64,000 nt of DNA from an uncultured Bacteroidota bacterium (GTDB lineage Bacteria > Bacteroidota > Bacteroidia > Flavobacteriales > Flavobacteriaceae). Every line of letters begins with the position of its first letter. Within the stretch, counting starts at the first letter, position 1. Under the pieces are notes generated by a model. That model was not told the DNA's origin. It searched no databases and saw nothing but the letters and a program-made list of their open reading frames with translations. Both the position numbers and the translations under genes were made by a program. Where the stretch lies: NCBI GenBank assembly GCA_902608795.1, contig CACLPI010000005.1:1-64000 (forward strand), given 5' to 3'. This document shows, in pieces, positions 61,232 through 64,000 of this stretch.

Positions 61232-61866
61232 ATCTTGTCTTTTAGCATAGGTACAAATTGGAAATCTCCAAAATCTTTGACATCATAATCCTCATCTGAT
61301 ATTTTTGTATAAAGCAACATTTTTTGAATATCATCACCTATAGGTATTACCATTTTTCCGTTTAGCTTTAATTGTGAGAGTAAATTTTTGGGTACCTCAG
61401 CAGCACCTGCAGTCACAATTATACCATCATATGGAGATTCGTCTAAGTAGCCCTGATATCCATCGCCATAAATCATTTTCTTTGGATAATAGTTGATAGA
61501 AGGTAAAAATATAGATGTTTTTCTGAAAAGTTCCTTAATTCTTTCAATAGTATATAACTTCACTCCCATTTCACATAAAACAGCAGATTGGTATCCGCTT
61601 CCTGTTCCTATTTCAAGAATTTTGTCACCTTTTTCTATTTGTAATAATTGACTTTGGAAGGCTACTGTATAAGGTTGCGATATGGTTTGACCGGATGAAA
61701 TTGGGAAAGCCTTGTCTTGGTATGCGTGATCAATAAAGCCTGAGTCCATAAACATGTGCCTTGGTACTTTAGAAATAGCATCTAAAACTAAAGAATCTTT
61801 GATTCCTTTCTTAATTAATTCAGCAACAAGCTTATTCCTTAATCCTTTATGTTTAAATGAATCAAT
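61228..61866 (-). CDS. pcm: Protein-L-isoaspartate O-methyltransferase (extended upstream of ORF-track start 61755)
   Basis: ISSGQTISQPYTVAFQSQLL, ILEIGTGSGYQSAVL; upstream in-frame IDSFKHKGLRNKLVAELIKKGIKDSLVLDAISKVPRH looks like the missing Pcm N-terminus but has no ATG/GTG/TTG. Confidence 0.75.
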   Translation of the reverse strand: MDSFKHKGLRNKLVAELIKKGIKDSLVLDAISKVPRHMFMDSGFIDHAYQDKAFPISSGQTISQPYTVAFQSQLLQIEKGDKILEIGTGSGYQSAVLCEMGVKLYTIERIKELFRKTSIFLPSINYYPKKMIYGDGYQGYLDESPYDGIIVTAGAAEVPKNLLSQLKLNGKMVIPIGDDIQKMLLYTKISDEDYDVKDFGDFQFVPMLKDKI

Positions 61867-61934
61867 AACAAAAATTATTTAGATTTAAATTTAAAACATA
61901 TTGGTATCAAAATATTAAATTTGTAAAAAAAAAT

Positions 61935-62891
61935 ATGTTAAAAGCAGGTGTGGTAGGATGTGGTCATCTAGGTAAAATTCATATTAAACTATTGAATCAA
62001 TCAGAAAGTTTTGATTTATTAGGAATTTATGATAATGATATTAGCATCTCTAAAAAAACTGCTAGTGAGTTTGGATGTAAATCTTATGCAAGTTTTGAAG
62101 AAATGATAGAAGAGATTGATGTCCTTGACATTGTCACACCTACCCCCTCCCACTATAGCTATGCGTTGAAAGCCATAGAAAAAGGAGTTCATGTTTTTGT
62201 CGAAAAGCCTGTTTGCTCTAATACTGAAGAATCTTTCAATTTAATCGAAAAATCAAAATTAAACAATGTGAAAATTCAGGTAGGTCATGTAGAAAGATTT
62301 AACCCTGCATTTACAGCCGTTGAAAATAACATCAGTCAACCCATGTTCATTGAATCTCATAGATTAGCTCAGTTCAATCCAAGAGGAACTGATGTTTCTG
62401 TAGTTCTTGATCTCATGATTCATGATATCGATATTATTTTAAAATCGGTTGATTCAACAATAAAACATATTTCATCTAGTGGAGTTTCGGTTATTAGTGA
62501 TGCACCTGATATTGCTAATGCAAGAATAGAGTTTAAAAATGGGTGCGTCGCCAACCTTACCGCTAGTAGAGTTTCTTTAAAGAATATGAGAAAAACAAGG
62601 TTTTTTCAATCTGGTAAATACATTTCTATTGATTTTTTAAATCGTGAGTCAGAAATATTAGAAATAGACGAAAAAAATTCTGAAACACCAATTATGACTT
62701 TAAAAACCTCAAAAGGAAATAAAAAGAAAGTTTATTTTAGTAAACCCAATATTTCTGAAAATAATGCCATACTTGACGAATTGAATAGCTTTGCATTTTC
62801 TATAACAAATGACAAAAGACCTAAGGTAGATATCTATGATGGTCACAATGCTTTGGATGTTGCTATTAGAATAATTAAAAACTTTAAATAA
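61935..62891 (+). CDS. Gfo/Idh/MocA family oxidoreductase
   Basis: AGVVGCGHLGKIHIKLL, VEKPVCSN. Confidence 0.92.
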   Translation: MLKAGVVGCGHLGKIHIKLLNQSESFDLLGIYDNDISISKKTASEFGCKSYASFEEMIEEIDVLDIVTPTPSHYSYALKAIEKGVHVFVEKPVCSNTEESFNLIEKSKLNNVKIQVGHVERFNPAFTAVENNISQPMFIESHRLAQFNPRGTDVSVVLDLMIHDIDIILKSVDSTIKHISSSGVSVISDAPDIANARIEFKNGCVANLTASRVSLKNMRKTRFFQSGKYISIDFLNRESEILEIDEKNSETPIMTLKTSKGNKKKVYFSKPNISENNAILDELNSFAFSITNDKRPKVDIYDGHNALDVAIRIIKNFK

Positions 62892-62892
62892 A

Positions 62893-63780
62893 ATGAAACA
62901 CATTTCTGTAATTGGTTGTGGAACAATGGGTAATGGTATTGCTCAAACATTTGCATTATTTGATTTGAATGTTAAATTGTATGATATAAGCTTAAATAAT
63001 TTAGATAATGCCAAAAAAACTATCCTAAAGAACTTAGAGAGAATGGTAAATAAAGAAGTTATCAACCGTTCTGATTTGCAAAAAACATCGAATAACATCA
63101 CATACACAAATGATATTAATTCAGTTTTTAATTCTGACTTAGTTATTGAAGCTGTTACTGAAAATCTTGAAATTAAAGAATCTATTTTCAAAGAATTGGA
63201 TGCTAAATGTCCTGAAAAAACAATAATAGCATCAAATACATCTTCAATATCTATTTCAAAACTAGCAAATGCAACCATGAGAAAAGACAAGGTAATTGGT
63301 ATGCATTTTATGAATCCTGTTCCAATCATGAAGTTAGTTGAGGTTATAAACTCAAGGCACACAAGTAAAGAAACGACCAGCACGATTTTAAACCTGTCAA
63401 AAAAGCTTAATAAAATACCGTTAAGTGTAAATGACTATCCCGGCTTCATTTCAAACAGAATACTAATGCCTATGATTAACGAGGCTATTGAAGCATTAGA
63501 TCAAGGAGTGGCTAGCGTTAAAAATATTGACGGAATAATGAAATTAGGGATGGGACATCCAATGGGCCCACTACAACTTGCCGATCTGATAGGTTTAGAT
63601 GTATGTAAATCAATTTTAGAAGTTATGCTAAATGGACTAAAAAATAAAAAGTATACACCAAATAAATTACTCGTTGATCTTGTAAGTGAAGGAAAACTAG
63701 GAGTCAAGTCAGGTGAAGGGTTTTATGATTATACAAACTCAAAAAAAGCTGAATTTGTTTCAAAAAGATTTTGCCAATGA
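62893..63780 (+). CDS. 3-hydroxybutyryl-CoA dehydrogenase family
   Basis: VIGCGTMGNGIAQTFA, SNTSSISI, GMHFMNPVPIMKLVEVI. Confidence 0.93.
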   Translation: MKHISVIGCGTMGNGIAQTFALFDLNVKLYDISLNNLDNAKKTILKNLERMVNKEVINRSDLQKTSNNITYTNDINSVFNSDLVIEAVTENLEIKESIFKELDAKCPEKTIIASNTSSISISKLANATMRKDKVIGMHFMNPVPIMKLVEVINSRHTSKETTSTILNLSKKLNKIPLSVNDYPGFISNRILMPMINEAIEALDQGVASVKNIDGIMKLGMGHPMGPLQLADLIGLDVCKSILEVMLNGLKNKKYTPNKLLVDLVSEGKLGVKSGEGFYDYTNSKKAEFVSKRFCQ

Positions 63781-64000
63781 TTGATAAAAATATCAATAAA
63801 ATTCAATCGGATATTCCTGACTATGTTGAGCTAATTGCAATCTCAAAAACAAAACCAAACGAAGATATAATTAAGGCTTATGAAAATGGGCATAGATCAT
63901 TTGGTGAAAACAAGATTCAAGAAATGACCAGAAAATTCGAAGAATTACCTAAGGATATTTTTTGGCACATGGTTGGACATGTGCAGAGCAATAAAATAAA
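63777..64000 (+). CDS. YggS/PLPBP family pyridoxal-phosphate protein (truncated by window end)
   Basis: MIDKNINKIQSDIPDYVELIAISKTKPNEDIIKAYENGHRSFGENKIQEMTRKFEELPKDIFWHMVGHVQSNKIK; ATGA overlap with previous gene. Confidence 0.88.
   Translation, partial: MIDKNINKIQSDIPDYVELIAISKTKPNEDIIKAYENGHRSFGENKIQEMTRKFEELPKDIFWHMVGHVQSNKI

Noticed and set aside
1-64000. CRISPR arrays, rRNA, tRNA, prophage or transposase genes
   Set aside because: No regularly spaced repeats, no recognisable tRNA/rRNA sequence and no phage or transposase protein seen; tRNAscan-SE/ISfinder runs would confirm

Overview
AT-rich, gene-dense chromosomal window whose gene content points to a streamlined marine Flavobacteriia-type genome. 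Almost all of it is core housekeeping: xerD (frameshifted at the left edge), zapA, M23 peptidase plus TonB-dependent receptor, rocD, rlmD, rlmL-like, an acs / Na+:acetate-type symporter / AgcS / purC / phoH gene string, dnaN, mnmE, glmM, ggt, uvrA, fused 2-oxoacid dehydrogenase E1, holA, PcrA/UvrD helicase, recG, pheT, ABC-F, fsa, glyA, smpB, pcm. Two structured RNAs are supported: an SRP RNA (56581-56674, minus) and a probable 6S RNA downstream of zapA (about 942-1112, minus). The one clearly accessory locus is at 28602-29746. A 24-bp perfect direct repeat, equal to the last codons and stop of mnmE plus flank, brackets a ~1.1-kb cassette carrying a single PD-(D/E)XK (NucS/DUF91-like) nuclease gene and a short repeat-dense noncoding end. 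It looks like an integrase-less, one-gene defence-type insertion at the 3' end of mnmE. Other observations include a pcm gene with no canonical start codon, an uncalled 42-aa membrane sORF, and recurrent 4-bp stop/stop overlaps between convergent genes. Family assignments come from reading the translations and from memory; no database search was run.
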